Below, one piece after another: positions 1 to 9,228 of a stretch of DNA of 64,000 nucleotides. Under the pieces are notes generated by a model. The model searched no databases and was not told the DNA's origin. It saw only the letters and a program-made list of their open reading frames with translations. This DNA comes from Paraburkholderia unamae. GTDB lineage: Bacteria > Pseudomonadota > Gammaproteobacteria > Burkholderiales > Burkholderiaceae. The stretch is taken from assembly GCF_003268775.1 (NCBI RefSeq), contig NZ_QLSU01000005.1:186001-250000 (forward strand), written 5' to 3'. A program made the position numbers and the translations under genes. How positions within the stretch are numbered: the stretch's first letter is position 1; every line of letters begins with the position of its first letter.

Positions 1-146
1 TCAACACCGACGCCGGCAAGCTGGAAGCCGCCCAGCAAGTCGCCGCGCAGATCGTGAAGCCCGCGCGCGCGCCGCGCGAGCGCAAGGCGCTGGCACCGGT
101 CGACGCAACGCCGATGCAACAGGTCGAGACCTCCCGCCAGCCGTAA
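1..146 (+). CDS. rne: C-terminal end of probable ribonuclease E (partial)
   Basis: The reading frame is open from the window edge to a TAA at 144-146. It encodes about 47 residues rich in Ala, Gln and Pro that end in VETSRQP. This resembles the disordered C-terminal tail of Burkholderia RNase E, and rne commonly precedes the moaA-mobA-moeA genes in that group. An intrinsic terminator follows. No catalytic domain lies inside the window, so the name is an inference from tail composition and gene order. Confidence 0.5.
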   Translation, partial: NTDAGKLEAAQQVAAQIVKPARAPRERKALAPVDATPMQQVETSRQP

Positions 147-200
147 GCGCTACGGGTGTCACCGACACCGCGCCGGGCTTCCAGGCCCGGCGCCATCCCC

Positions 201-233
201 AAAAAGCCCGCCCGTTCCGGCGGGCTTTTTTTT
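201..233 (+). terminator. Intrinsic terminator after the probable rne gene
   Basis: A 12-bp perfect stem (201-212 with 219-230, GCCCGCC core flanked by A5/T5) with a 6-nt loop is followed by eight T residues. It separates the upstream gene from moaA. Confidence 0.9.
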
Positions 234-323
234 GGCGGCTTTTTTGATATATCAGCGTTCTCCCTCGGCAGTCGCCAATGCCCGGTTCGGCTAGAATCGA
301 AGCAACGCGAGAACGAAGACACC

Positions 324-1436
324 ATGTCCCGACGCATCATCCCTGTTGCCGATATCCGCACGCTGCCGCCCAAACCGGCTGCGGGGCCCGCGCGCACGCC
401 CTCGGGCGCGGTGTTCGACGCGCTCGCACGGCCGCTGCGCGACCTGCGCATTTCGGTCACCGATCGCTGTAATTTCCGCTGCGTCTACTGCATGCCGCGC
501 TCGGTGTTCGACAAGAACTACCCGTTTCTGCCGCATTCCGCGCTGCTTTCACTCGAAGAAATCGAGCGCCTGGCGCGGCTTTTCGTAGCACTCGGCGTCA
601 CCAAGATCCGCCTCACGGGCGGCGAGCCGCTACTGCGCAAGAACATCGAATTCCTGATCGAGCGCCTCGCCGCACTGCGCACGCCCTCGGGCGAACCGCT
701 CGACCTCACGCTCACCACCAACGGCTCGCTGCTCGCCCGCAAGGCGCGCGCCCTGCGCGACGCGGGCCTCACGCGCGTGACGGTGAGTCTCGACGCGCTC
801 GACGACGCCCTCTTTCGCCGCATGAACGACGCCGACTTCGCGGTGGCCGACGTGCTCGACGGCATTGCCGCGGCGCACGCCGTGGGTCTCGCGCCGCTCA
901 AGGTCAACATGGTCGTCAAGCGCGGCACGAACGACGGCGAGATCGTGCCGCTCGCCCGCCATTTCCGCGGCACGGGCGTGGCGCTGCGCTTCATCGAATA
1001 CATGGACGTGGGCACTTCGAACGGCTGGAACATGACCGAGGTGCTGCCGTCGGCCGAGGTCGTCGCCCGCATTGCCGAGCACTGGCCGCTCGTGCCGCTG
1101 GAAGCGCATAGCGCCGCCGAAACGGCGCAGCGTTGGGGCTATGCCGACGGCGCAGGCGAGATCGGCGCGATATCGAGCGTGACGCGCGCGTTCTGCGGCG
1201 ACTGCACCCGCGCGCGCCTGTCGACCGAGGGCAAGCTGTACCTCTGCCTTTTTGCCTCGATGGGCTACGACCTGCGCGCGTTGGTGCGCAACGGCGCCAC
1301 CGACGCGGAACTCACCGGCGCGATCGCGCAAGTCTGGGAAGGCCGCGCCGACCGCTACTCGCAACTGCGCGGCAGCGCGCAGGCGCCCGCCTCCGCGGAC
1401 GAGCGCCGCATCGAAATGTCCTACATCGGTGGCTGA
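324..1436 (+). CDS. moaA: GTP 3',8-cyclase MoaA
   Basis: This is a 370-residue radical SAM enzyme that converts GTP to 3',8-cyclo-GTP, the first step of molybdopterin synthesis in the cytoplasm. The N-terminal SAM cluster motif CNFRCVYC (Cys49, Cys53, Cys56) follows LRISVTDR. The C-terminal substrate-side cluster ligands are in FCGDC (Cys291, Cys294) and LCLF (Cys308). The protein ends in Gly-Gly, as MoaA proteins do. The frame is open further upstream to 156, but that stretch overlaps the terminator; the ATG at 324 gives the normal family length. mobA and moeA follow on the same strand. Confidence 0.96.
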   Translation: MSRRIIPVADIRTLPPKPAAGPARTPSGAVFDALARPLRDLRISVTDRCNFRCVYCMPRSVFDKNYPFLPHSALLSLEEIERLARLFVALGVTKIRLTGGEPLLRKNIEFLIERLAALRTPSGEPLDLTLTTNGSLLARKARALRDAGLTRVTVSLDALDDALFRRMNDADFAVADVLDGIAAAHAVGLAPLKVNMVVKRGTNDGEIVPLARHFRGTGVALRFIEYMDVGTSNGWNMTEVLPSAEVVARIAEHWPLVPLEAHSAAETAQRWGYADGAGEIGAISSVTRAFCGDCTRARLSTEGKLYLCLFASMGYDLRALVRNGATDAELTGAIAQVWEGRADRYSQLRGSAQAPASADERRIEMSYIGG

Positions 1437-1461
1437 CACGCCCCCCGAGCTCATCCTGCCG

Positions 1462-2094
1462 ATGAGCGAGCGAACCATCCCCGCCGAATCGATCACCGGC
1501 CTCGTGCTCGCGGGCGGCCGCGGCCAGCGCATGGGCGGCGTGGACAAGGGCCTCCAGATATTGCACGGCAAGCCGCTCGCGGCCCATGTGCTCGCCCGCC
1601 TCGCGCCGCAAGCAGGTGCGCTCGCCATCAGCGCGAACCGCAACCAGGACGCCTATGCAGCGCTCGGCGCGCCGTGGCGCGCGAGCGTGCTCGCCGACAC
1701 ACTGCCCGACTTCCCCGGCCCCCTCGCGGGACTGCTCGCTGGCCTGCGCGCCGCACGCACCGAGTGGCTCCTCACGGCGCCCTGCGACTCGCCCTGGCTG
1801 CCCGCCGACCTGGCCGCGCGACTGGGCCACGCGGCGCTCGCCCACGGCGAGGCCGGCGCCGACATCGTGACCGCGACCACGACGAACGCCGCAGGCGTCG
1901 TCTCGCTGCATCCCGTTTTCGCGCTCGTGCGCACCTCGCTCGCCGACGACCTCGCCGCCTTCCTCACGGCGGGCGAGCGCAAAGTGCGTGCGTGGTACGC
2001 GCGCCACAAGGCCGCCGAAGTCGCCTTTGCCGATGAACGTGCGTTTTACAATATCAATTCCTTACAGGAACTGGCCGAACTCGAACGCGCCTGA
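1462..2094 (+). CDS. mobA: Molybdenum cofactor guanylyltransferase MobA
   Basis: This 210-residue enzyme transfers GMP from GTP to Mo-molybdopterin, making the bis-MGD cofactor used by DMSO-reductase-family enzymes. The nucleotide-binding signature LAGGRGQRMGGVDK is at residues 16-29, and the family's PCDSPWL segment is near the middle. ATG 1462 is used here. An in-frame GTG near 1431 overlaps the end of moaA and would add about ten residues. The gene lies 25 bp after moaA, which suggests co-transcription. Confidence 0.95.
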   Translation: MSERTIPAESITGLVLAGGRGQRMGGVDKGLQILHGKPLAAHVLARLAPQAGALAISANRNQDAYAALGAPWRASVLADTLPDFPGPLAGLLAGLRAARTEWLLTAPCDSPWLPADLAARLGHAALAHGEAGADIVTATTTNAAGVVSLHPVFALVRTSLADDLAAFLTAGERKVRAWYARHKAAEVAFADERAFYNINSLQELAELERA

Positions 2095-2201
2095 ATTGCA
2101 ATCGGGCGGCGCCCGGCCAGCCGCCGTCCCCGGCACACGGCCGGCACGCCCGCCTGGACGATCGCCGCACACCTGGTGCGGATGCGACGCTTCCTCACTC
2201 G

Positions 2202-3512
2202 ATGACCACGCTTAACCATCTCCCCGGCAACGCCGGGTGCATCAGCCAGTACGATCCGCAAGCTTTGCCCGTGAGCGCCGCGCAGGCCATCGTGTTGCAG
2301 TGGGTGACGCCGCTCACCGCGAGCGAGCGCGTACCGCTGCGCGAAGCGCTCGCGCGCGTGCTGGCCAACGACGTGATTTCGCCCATCGACGTTCCCGCGC
2401 ACGACAACTCCGCGATGGACGGCTACGCCTTCGACGGCGCGGCGCTGGCCACGGCCGGCGCATCGGGCGAGCTGACGCTCCCGGTCTGCGGCAAAGCGTT
2501 CGCCGGCCACCCCTATCAGGGCGCCGTCGCGGCGGGTGCGTGCGTGCGCATCATGACCGGCGCGCCGATGCCCGCGGGCTGCGACACCGTCGTGCCGCAA
2601 GAGCGCGTGCAGGTGCGCGGCGAAGCCGTCACGTTCGATGCGAGCGCGGTAAAACGCGGCGCGAACGCCCGCCGCAAGGGCGAAGACCTGGCGCGCGGCG
2701 GCGTGGCGCTCGCATCCGGCCGCGAACTGCGCGCCAGCGACATCGGCCTGCTCGCCTCGCTCGGTCTCGTCGAGGCGAACGTCAAACAACGGCTGCGCGT
2801 GGCGTACTTCTCCACCGGCGACGAACTGCGCTCGCCCGGCGAGCCGCTCGAACCGGGCTGCATCTACGACAGCAACCGCTACGCGCTCGGCGCCATGCTG
2901 CAACGCCTGAACGTCGAGGCGATCGATCTCGGCGTGGTGCGCGACGACCCCGCCGCGCTCGCCGCCACACTCAAGCAGGCTGCCGAAACGGCCGATGTCG
3001 TGCTAACCTCCGGCGGCGTCTCGGTCGGCGAAGCCGATTTCACGCGCACCCAGTTGCAAACGCTCGGCGACGTCTCCTTCTGGGGTCTCGCCATGCGCCC
3101 CGGCCGGCCGCTCGCGTTCGGCCGTATCTGGTCGGGCGGACACCCCGGCGCGGGCCGCGCGGCGCTCCTGTTCGGCTTGCCGGGCAACCCGGTCGCGACG
3201 ATGGTCTCGTTCTACCAGATCGTGCGCCCCGCCCTCCTGGCGATGGCGGGCGCGAAGGCGCAACCCGTGCCGCTCGTGCCGGCGGTGAGCGAGCAGCCGA
3301 TCAAGAAGCGCGCAGGCCGCACCGAGTTCCAGCGCGGCCTCGCGCACCGCGACGCCAAAGGCCAGTGGCGCGTCGCGCCGACCGGCTCGCAAAGCTCGGG
3401 CGCGCTCAGCACGATGAGCGAGGCGAACTGCTTCATCGTGCTCGCGCACGAGGCAGGAGACCTCGATGCCGGCGACGCCGTCGACATCATGCTGTTCGAT
3501 GGGCTCGTCTAA
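2202..3512 (+). CDS. moeA: Molybdopterin molybdenumtransferase MoeA
   Basis: This 436-residue protein inserts molybdate into adenylylated molybdopterin. Visible MoeA features are the early DNSAMDGYA segment, STGDEL, the MPT-binding LTSGGVSVGEADF loop in the MogA-like domain, and GLPGNPVA. It forms the third gene of a moaA-mobA-moeA run. Its biochemical partner, the adenylyltransferase Mog, is encoded 43 kb away in this window (46369-46992). Length is normal for the family. No strong Shine-Dalgarno sequence precedes the ATG. Confidence 0.96.
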   Translation: MTTLNHLPGNAGCISQYDPQALPVSAAQAIVLQWVTPLTASERVPLREALARVLANDVISPIDVPAHDNSAMDGYAFDGAALATAGASGELTLPVCGKAFAGHPYQGAVAAGACVRIMTGAPMPAGCDTVVPQERVQVRGEAVTFDASAVKRGANARRKGEDLARGGVALASGRELRASDIGLLASLGLVEANVKQRLRVAYFSTGDELRSPGEPLEPGCIYDSNRYALGAMLQRLNVEAIDLGVVRDDPAALAATLKQAAETADVVLTSGGVSVGEADFTRTQLQTLGDVSFWGLAMRPGRPLAFGRIWSGGHPGAGRAALLFGLPGNPVATMVSFYQIVRPALLAMAGAKAQPVPLVPAVSEQPIKKRAGRTEFQRGLAHRDAKGQWRVAPTGSQSSGALSTMSEANCFIVLAHEAGDLDAGDAVDIMLFDGLV

Positions 3513-3568
3513 TGCGCCTGGCCATCAAACGTACCCACACGTCCACCTCGACATACGGACCGACACCT

Positions 3569-3844
3569 ATGAAAAAACAGATTTCGTTCATCGCCGCGGG
3601 GCAGACCGCCAAAGCGCTCATCCTCGTGTATCTGACCTTCAGCGTGCCGATCGTGCTGCTCGGCGTGCTCGTGGCGTTCGTGCGCTACGGGTCGGTCGAA
3701 CTCTCCACCATCTTCAGCGCGCTGCTGCTCAACGCGATCGTCGGCTTCATCCTGCTGTGGATCGCCTGCCATGCGTACAACTGGGTCGCTTCGCGCTTCG
3801 GCGGCATCGAGATCCATCTCTCGGACGTGCCGGAGGAAGCGTGA
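3569..3844 (+). CDS. Small two-helix membrane protein of unknown function
   Basis: This 91-residue protein begins MKKQISFIAAGQ. Two hydrophobic segments follow, at about residues 16-37 and 46-68, and a short polar tail ends in DVPEEA. No family could be assigned by eye. The stop codon overlaps the GTG start of the next gene (GTGA), and the gene lies 56 bp after moeA, so it is probably translated with the acetyltransferase downstream. Inner-membrane location is inferred from hydrophobicity. Confidence 0.75.
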   Translation: MKKQISFIAAGQTAKALILVYLTFSVPIVLLGVLVAFVRYGSVELSTIFSALLLNAIVGFILLWIACHAYNWVASRFGGIEIHLSDVPEEA

Positions 3845-4341
3845 CGTCCGCGACGATCCGCGCCGCCACGCCCGCCGACGTCGGCGCGATGCACGCGCTG
3901 ATGTACGAGCTCGCCGAGTTCGAGAAGCTCACGCATCTGTTCACGGGCACGGCCGAAGGTCTCGCCGACGCCCTCTTCGGCGCGCGCCCTGCCGCCGAGG
4001 CGCTGGTTGCCGAGGACGCCGGGCGCATCGTCGGCTATGCGCTGTTCTTCCACAACTACTCGACTTTCCTGAGCCGCCGCGGTCTGTATCTCGAAGACCT
4101 CTACGTGCAGCCTTCGCAACGCGGCACCGGCCTCGGCACGGCCATGCTGCGCGCGCTCGCGGCCATTGCCGTCGAACGCGGCTGCGCCCGTTTCGAATGG
4201 ACCGTGCTCGACTGGAACACGCCGGCCATCGGCTTCTATGAGAAGCTCGGCGCGACGGTGCTGCCCGACTGGCGCGTCGTGCGCATGACCGGCGACGCAC
4301 TCGACAAGCTCGCCGCTCCCGCCGAACCGGCGATCGGGTAA
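3841..4341 (+). CDS. GNAT-family N-acetyltransferase
   Basis: This 166-residue protein has the GNAT fold. The acetyl-CoA-binding motif A is LYVQPSQRGTGLGTAML, and motif B ends in NTPAIGFYEKLGA. The start of the protein (YELAEFEKL) and the segment LYLEDLYV resemble the diamine/spermidine acetyltransferase branch, so an amine or polyamine substrate is possible but unproven. The GTG start at 3841 has a strong GGAGGAA site just upstream and overlaps the previous stop codon by 4 nt, which points to translational coupling. Confidence 0.88.
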   Translation: MTSATIRAATPADVGAMHALMYELAEFEKLTHLFTGTAEGLADALFGARPAAEALVAEDAGRIVGYALFFHNYSTFLSRRGLYLEDLYVQPSQRGTGLGTAMLRALAAIAVERGCARFEWTVLDWNTPAIGFYEKLGATVLPDWRVVRMTGDALDKLAAPAEPAIG

Positions 4342-4376
4342 GCGCAACGCACACGCGCCGAACGCACTCGAATGCA

Positions 4377-4406
4377 AACGGGCCGCCTGGATTCAGGCGG
4401 CCCGTT
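4377..4406. terminator. Convergent terminator between the acetyltransferase gene and rmuC
   Basis: A perfect 13-bp stem (4377-4389 with 4394-4406; AACGGGCCGCCTG arm) has a 4-nt loop. It lies between two converging genes and could serve both strands, although the T tracts are short. Confidence 0.7.
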
Positions 4407-4440
4407 GTCCTTTGGCGCGCGGCTTTTGCAGACGCGCTGC

Positions 4441-5961
4441 TCACTCGTCTCCGAATCCCCCATCGCCCGCCGGCTCGCCGTTGCCCAAGGCATCGCCGAG
4501 CAGGTTCGCCGCCGTCTCGCCCGGCAACGCCTCCACGTCGCGCAGCTTGCGGTTCATCGCGCGGGTGCGCACCTCCGCCGCCTCGATCGAACGCGTGACC
4601 GTTTCGAGCTGCGACTTCGTGCGCGCGAGCACGTCGCCGAACTTGCCGAACTCCGTCTTCACCGCGCCCAGCACCTGCCACACCTCGCTCGAACGCCGCT
4701 CGATCGCCAGCGTGCGGAAGCCCATTTGCAGGCTGTTGAGCAGCGCCGTGAGCGTGGTCGGCCCCGCGACGCTCACGCGGTAGTCGCGCTGGAGCACGTC
4801 GGTCAGGCCGGGACGGCGCAGGATTTCCGCGTAGAGCCCTTCGGTCGGCAGGAACAGCAGCGCGAAGTCGGTCGTGTGCGGCGGCGCGACGTACTTCTCG
4901 GCGATGGTGCGCGCCTCCGCGCGGATGCGCAGTTCGAGCGCGCGCCCGGCTTCCTCGATCGCGGCGACATCGGCGCGCTCCTGCGCGTCGATCAGCCGTT
5001 CATAGTCCTCGCGCGGAAACTTGGCGTCGATCGGCAGCCACACGGGCTCCGACTGATCCGCGCCACCCGCGCCGCGTCCGGGCAGGCGAATCGCGAACTC
5101 CACGCGTTCGCTGCTTTTGGGCACGGTCGCGACGTTCTTCGCGTACTGCTCGGGCGTGAGCATCTGTTCGAGCAAGGCTTCGAGCTGCACCTCGCCCCAG
5201 GTGCCGCGCGTCTTCACGTTGGTCAGCACCTTCTTCAGGTCGCCGACGCCCGCCGCCAGCGTCTGCATCTCGCCAAGCCCGCGATGCACCTGCTCCAGTC
5301 GATCGGAAACCAGCTTGAACGACTCGCCAAGGCGCTGCTCAAGCGTCGCGTGCAGCTTCTCGTCCACGGTGCGGCGCATTTCTTCGAGCTTCGCCGCGTT
5401 GTTCGCTTCGATGTCCTTTAGACGCTGTTCGAGCGTCGCGCGCACTTCGGCGAAGCGCCGGTCGTTCGCCTCGGTGAGCTGCGCGAGCTGCTGCGTGAGC
5501 ACCGTGCCGAAGTGGCGCAGCGCGGCGCCCTGCTCCTCACGCGCCTGCTGGGCTTGCTGATGCAGGCTCTGGCGCACGACGTCGAGCTGCTGCGTATTGG
5601 CGGCCGTGAGCTTGGCGAGTTGCTGCGCGAAGCCGTCGATCTGGCTGTTCTGCACCGTCGCCATGCTGCCGAGCTGCGCCGCGAGTGCCTGCTGCACCTG
5701 CGCGAAGCCGCCGCCGAACTCGCTGCGCGAGGTTTGCGCGGTGCGCGCGATTTCGTTGCGCAACTCGCGCTCGATGCGCTCGGCCGCGCGCGCCTGCGTG
5801 TCGGTCGAGGCCGCGAGGCGGTCGCTCAGTTGATCGAGCGCGTCGAGCGTGGCCTCGCCGTCGTCATGGCCCTGACGGGCGCGCAGCAAGGCCACGAGCG
5901 TGACGACGAACGCGGCCGCCAGCGCGACGAGCGCCAGCGACATGACGGCAAGCGGACTCAT
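4441..5961 (-). CDS. rmuC: DNA recombination protein RmuC
   Basis: This 506-residue protein belongs to the RmuC family, which limits recombination at inverted repeats. It has one N-terminal transmembrane helix (about residues 5-27) and a long Gln/Ala-rich coiled coil to about residue 240. The conserved nuclease-like domain follows (TRGTWGEVQLEALLEQML, PIDAKFPREDYERL, LLFLPTEGLYAE, and GPTTLTALLNSLQMGFRTL). The ATG overlaps the stop codon of the upstream dehydrogenase gene by four bases, so the two are probably co-transcribed. Confidence 0.95.
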   Translation of the reverse strand: MSPLAVMSLALVALAAAFVVTLVALLRARQGHDDGEATLDALDQLSDRLAASTDTQARAAERIERELRNEIARTAQTSRSEFGGGFAQVQQALAAQLGSMATVQNSQIDGFAQQLAKLTAANTQQLDVVRQSLHQQAQQAREEQGAALRHFGTVLTQQLAQLTEANDRRFAEVRATLEQRLKDIEANNAAKLEEMRRTVDEKLHATLEQRLGESFKLVSDRLEQVHRGLGEMQTLAAGVGDLKKVLTNVKTRGTWGEVQLEALLEQMLTPEQYAKNVATVPKSSERVEFAIRLPGRGAGGADQSEPVWLPIDAKFPREDYERLIDAQERADVAAIEEAGRALELRIRAEARTIAEKYVAPPHTTDFALLFLPTEGLYAEILRRPGLTDVLQRDYRVSVAGPTTLTALLNSLQMGFRTLAIERRSSEVWQVLGAVKTEFGKFGDVLARTKSQLETVTRSIEAAEVRTRAMNRKLRDVEALPGETAANLLGDALGNGEPAGDGGFGDE

Positions 5962-6947
5962 GTACGCGCGTTCCCCAGCACGGCGGGATTGATCGGATTG
6001 GGCGGCTGCCCCGCACGCGGGCCTTCGCCGAGCGCGGCGATCAGGTTGTCGGCGGCGAGGTTCGCCATGGCGCGGCGCGTGGCTTCGGTCGCGCTCGCGA
6101 TATGCGGCGTGAGCACGACGTTCTCCACTTCGAGCAACGCGGAGTGCACGCGCGGCTCGCCCTCGAACACGTCGAGGCCCGCCGCCGCAATCTGGCGCGT
6201 GCGCAGCGCCTGCGCCAACGCCGCGTCGTCGACGATGCCGCCGCGCGCGATGTTGGTGAGCGTGGCGGTGGGCTTCATCAGCGTGAGTTCGGCCGCACCG
6301 ATCGTGTGATGGTTCTCCGCCGTGTAAGGCAGCACGAGCACGACGTGGTCGGCCTGCTTGAGGAGGTCCTGCTTCGAAAGATACTCGGCGTTCAGTTCGC
6401 GCTCGATCTCAGGCGCGACGCGCGAGCGATTGTGATAGACCACGCGCATGTTGAAACCGCGCGCGCGGCGCGCGAGCGCCTGGCCGATGCGGCCCATGCC
6501 GATCACGCCGAGCGTGGCGCCGTAAATGTCCGAGCCGAGAAACGCGTCGAACGACCACTTGTCCCACTTGCCCGCGCGCAGGAAGTGCCCGGATTCCGTC
6601 ACGCGGCGCGCGGCCGCCATCATCAGCGCCCAGCCGAAGTCGGCCGTGGTTTCGTTGAGCACGTCGGGCGTGTTGGTGCCGAGCACGTTGGCCGCGTTGA
6701 ACGCGGCCATGTCGAAGTTGTTGTAGCCCACGGCCATGTTCGACACCGCGCGCAGACGCGGCGCGGCCGCGAGCGCCGCCGCGCCGATGGGGTCGCCCGC
6801 GGTGAGCGCGCCGTCCTTGTCGGCGAGCCGCTGGTGCAGCGCCTCGGGCGCAAGCGCCTCGCCGTTGTTCCAGTCCACGTCGAAATACTGCTTGAGCCGA
6901 TCGATCACGTCGGGAAAGATCGGGCGCGCCACGAGAATCTTTTGCAT
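5958..6947 (-). CDS. D-2-hydroxyacid dehydrogenase (glyoxylate/2-ketogluconate reductase type)
   Basis: This 329-residue NAD(P)-dependent reductase interconverts 2-oxoacids and D-2-hydroxyacids. The Rossmann motif is VIGMGRIGQALARRA. The catalytic Arg lies in NIARGGIVDDAAL, the Glu in GLDVFEGEP and the His in TPHIASAT. It most resembles the GhrB/2-ketogluconate reductase/D-glycerate dehydrogenase group; the exact substrate cannot be read from sequence. The frame runs further upstream, but ATG 6947 (MQKILVARP) gives the standard length. It is coupled to rmuC by an ATGA overlap. Confidence 0.92.
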   Translation of the reverse strand: MQKILVARPIFPDVIDRLKQYFDVDWNNGEALAPEALHQRLADKDGALTAGDPIGAAALAAAPRLRAVSNMAVGYNNFDMAAFNAANVLGTNTPDVLNETTADFGWALMMAAARRVTESGHFLRAGKWDKWSFDAFLGSDIYGATLGVIGMGRIGQALARRARGFNMRVVYHNRSRVAPEIERELNAEYLSKQDLLKQADHVVLVLPYTAENHHTIGAAELTLMKPTATLTNIARGGIVDDAALAQALRTRQIAAAGLDVFEGEPRVHSALLEVENVVLTPHIASATEATRRAMANLAADNLIAALGEGPRAGQPPNPINPAVLGNART

Positions 6948-7039
6948 CGTTGCTCTCCACACTTCAGTCGTTCTGTCGGAATGTCCGTCATTGTTGCGCG
7001 TGACGGGGCGCGCAGGGAAGTCTCGCGTCGGGCTCGGGG

Positions 7040-8476
7040 CTAGACGAAAAAGAGCCAGGTGGCCGCGAGAAAGACCGGCATGAGCAGCGCGGCCGACCAG
7101 CCAACATAGCCGAAGAAACCCGGCATGCGCACGCCGCGCGACTGCGCGATCGCCCGCACCATGAAATTCGGCGCGTTGCCGATGTAGGTCAGCGCGCCCA
7201 TCCACACCGCGCCCGCCGAAATCGCGGCGAGCGTTTTCGCGCCGCCCGCCATGAGCGCATTGGCGTCGCCGCCCGCGAGATTGAAGAACACGAGATACGT
7301 GGGCGCGTTGTCGAGAAACGACGAAAGCAGGCCGGTCGCCCAGAAGTACATCGCCTCGTTCGGGCGGCCCGGCGCGTCGTTCACGAGCCGGATCAGCGTA
7401 GCGAACGCGCCCGCCTCGCCCGCGCGCAGCATGGCGATAACGGGCGTGATCGTCACGAAAATGCCCGCGAAGAGCTTCGCGACCTCCATGATCGGCGCCC
7501 ATTCGAAGCCGTTGTCGGCGCGCGCCGCTTTCGAGGTGAACGCGAGCGAGATCAGTGCGAGCGCAACGAGTCCCGCATCGCGCACGAGGTTCTGAAGCGG
7601 CAAGTGCGCGCCCGCGACGTCGAAAACGACGCCCGGCCGCCACACGCCGCTCATCAGCACGAGCGCGACGAGCAGCGCGAGCAGCACGAAATTGGCCTTG
7701 CCGCCGATGGCGAGCGCGCCCGAATCGGGCGTCGGGTCCAGCGAGGCGGCGTGCGCCTCCCCCGCGCGGCTGAAGTACCAGCTATCGAGCGCGTAGAACA
7801 CCGCGAGCAGCACGCCGCACACGAACAGCATGGGCAGCGCAAGATGCTGTGCAGTCCAGAAGAATCCCACGCCGTTCAGGAAGCCGAGAAAAAGCGGCGG
7901 ATCGCCGAGCGGCGTGAGCAGGCCGCCCGCGTTCGCGACGAGGAAGATGAAGAACACGACGACGTGCACGTTGTGCCGCCGGTTGTCGTTCGCGCGCAGG
8001 AGCGGCCGGATCAGCAGCATGGCCGCGCCAGTCGTGCCCATCACGCTCGCGAGCACCGTACCGAGCGCGAGGATCGCCGTGTTCGTGCGCGGCGACCCCC
8101 GCAGATTCCCATAGACGCAGATGCCGCCCGCGATCGTATAGAGCGCGCCGAGCAAGACGATGAACGGCAGATATTCGTCGACGATGGCGTGCACGAACAG
8201 CGGATAGGTCGCGCCGATTCCGTGCGCGAGCGCGAACGGCAGCAAAAAGGCGAGCGCCCACGCCGCGGCGATCTTGCCGAAATGGCGATGCCAGAACGCG
8301 GCGGCGAGCATGGGAAAGAACGCGATCGACAGCAGCATGCCGGCGAATGGCAACGCCCAGACCGCGCCGAGCGAGGCGCCATCGAAGGTTGCCGCGTGTG
8401 CGCTCGTGCCGGACAACGACAGCGCGGCGAACGCAGCGGCCGCGAACCGGCGGACTACGACGCGCTCACGCGCCAT
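7040..8476 (-). CDS. NhaD-like sodium:proton antiporter (ion transporter superfamily)
   Basis: This 478-residue polytopic inner-membrane protein has about twelve hydrophobic segments after a signal-like N-terminus ending SAHAA. Conserved parts are NAGGLLTPLGDPPLFLGFL, SSFLDNAPTYLVFFNLAGG and YIGNAPNFMVRAIA. These two N-terminal-half and C-terminal-half motifs are typical of NhaD/CitM-type transporters. Na+/H+ exchange is the usual assignment; organic-anion transport is possible. The start overlaps the end of lutC by 11 bp, so the two are translationally linked. Confidence 0.88.
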   Translation of the reverse strand: MARERVVVRRFAAAAFAALSLSGTSAHAATFDGASLGAVWALPFAGMLLSIAFFPMLAAAFWHRHFGKIAAAWALAFLLPFALAHGIGATYPLFVHAIVDEYLPFIVLLGALYTIAGGICVYGNLRGSPRTNTAILALGTVLASVMGTTGAAMLLIRPLLRANDNRRHNVHVVVFFIFLVANAGGLLTPLGDPPLFLGFLNGVGFFWTAQHLALPMLFVCGVLLAVFYALDSWYFSRAGEAHAASLDPTPDSGALAIGGKANFVLLALLVALVLMSGVWRPGVVFDVAGAHLPLQNLVRDAGLVALALISLAFTSKAARADNGFEWAPIMEVAKLFAGIFVTITPVIAMLRAGEAGAFATLIRLVNDAPGRPNEAMYFWATGLLSSFLDNAPTYLVFFNLAGGDANALMAGGAKTLAAISAGAVWMGALTYIGNAPNFMVRAIAQSRGVRMPGFFGYVGWSAALLMPVFLAATWLFFV

Positions 8477-9128
8477 GCACGACGATCACATGCACACGAT
8501 ACGGCCCGTGCGCGCCGAGAATGATGGTCTGTTCGATGTCGCCGGTGCGCGACGGCCCCGAGACGAAATTGACCGCGCGCGGCAGCTCGCCGCGTTCGGC
8601 GCGCATGAGGGCGAAGGCGTCTTCGTGGCCTGCGACGATGCGCGAAGCCGGCACAACGGCGATGTGCGTCTCGGGCAGCAGCGCGCCCGAGGCCCAGGTT
8701 TGCGGGCTGGAGAGCAGCACCAGCGTGCCGGTTTCGGCCGTGGCGCAGAAGCACCCGGTGAGGCCCACGAGATCGCGGTCCTCGGGCTTGCGAAATGCCA
8801 CCGCCAGACCCGCGCTGGCCCAGTCGAACGATTCGAGCGTCTGCCACGCCACCGCCTGCATCGGCAAGCCGCGCTCGGCGAGATAGCGTTGCGCGGCGGC
8901 GGGCACGTCGGTCATCTGCTGGACTTCGTCCACCGTGCTCGACATCTTGCGCGCCTCGCCCACGAAGCGCGCGACGAGATCGCCTTCGAGGTCGGGGCGC
9001 GGCCCCTCGGGATGGCGCGCGAGGTAGTCGGCAACGGCCTCCCGCTCGTGCGCCGCGGGCGTGGCCTCGCGTCCCTGCGCCGCGCGAATGCGCGCGAGTA
9101 TGCTGCGGCGGGCGGCCGTCGTGTCCAT
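8466..9128 (-). CDS. lutC: LutC/YkgG-family LUD-domain protein
   Basis: This 220-residue protein has the LUD domain of LutC, a subunit of the L-lactate utilisation complex LutABC. Typical stretches are LTGCFCATAETGTLVLLSS, LLPETHIAVVP and VSGPSRTGDIEQTIILGAHGP. ATG 9128 (MDTTAARRSILARIR) matches the family start. No lutA or lutB lies next to it; its neighbours are an antiporter gene and pncB, so its partner subunits must be elsewhere or absent. Confidence 0.88.
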   Translation of the reverse strand: MDTTAARRSILARIRAAQGREATPAAHEREAVADYLARHPEGPRPDLEGDLVARFVGEARKMSSTVDEVQQMTDVPAAAQRYLAERGLPMQAVAWQTLESFDWASAGLAVAFRKPEDRDLVGLTGCFCATAETGTLVLLSSPQTWASGALLPETHIAVVPASRIVAGHEDAFALMRAERGELPRAVNFVSGPSRTGDIEQTIILGAHGPYRVHVIVVHGA

Positions 9129-9228
9129 GAACGTCCTCGTCAGATGAAGAAAGGCGACGCGCCGATTATACCGGGGCGTCGCCTTGCGATTTGCGGGCTT
9201 TGCGGGCTTTGCGGGCCTCCCGCGCGCG

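Noticed and set aside
2237-3844. 535-codon open frame overlapping moeA and the small membrane protein gene
   Set aside because: It is Arg/Ala-rich and out of frame with MoeA, whose motifs are complete; the long frame is a by-product of high GC.
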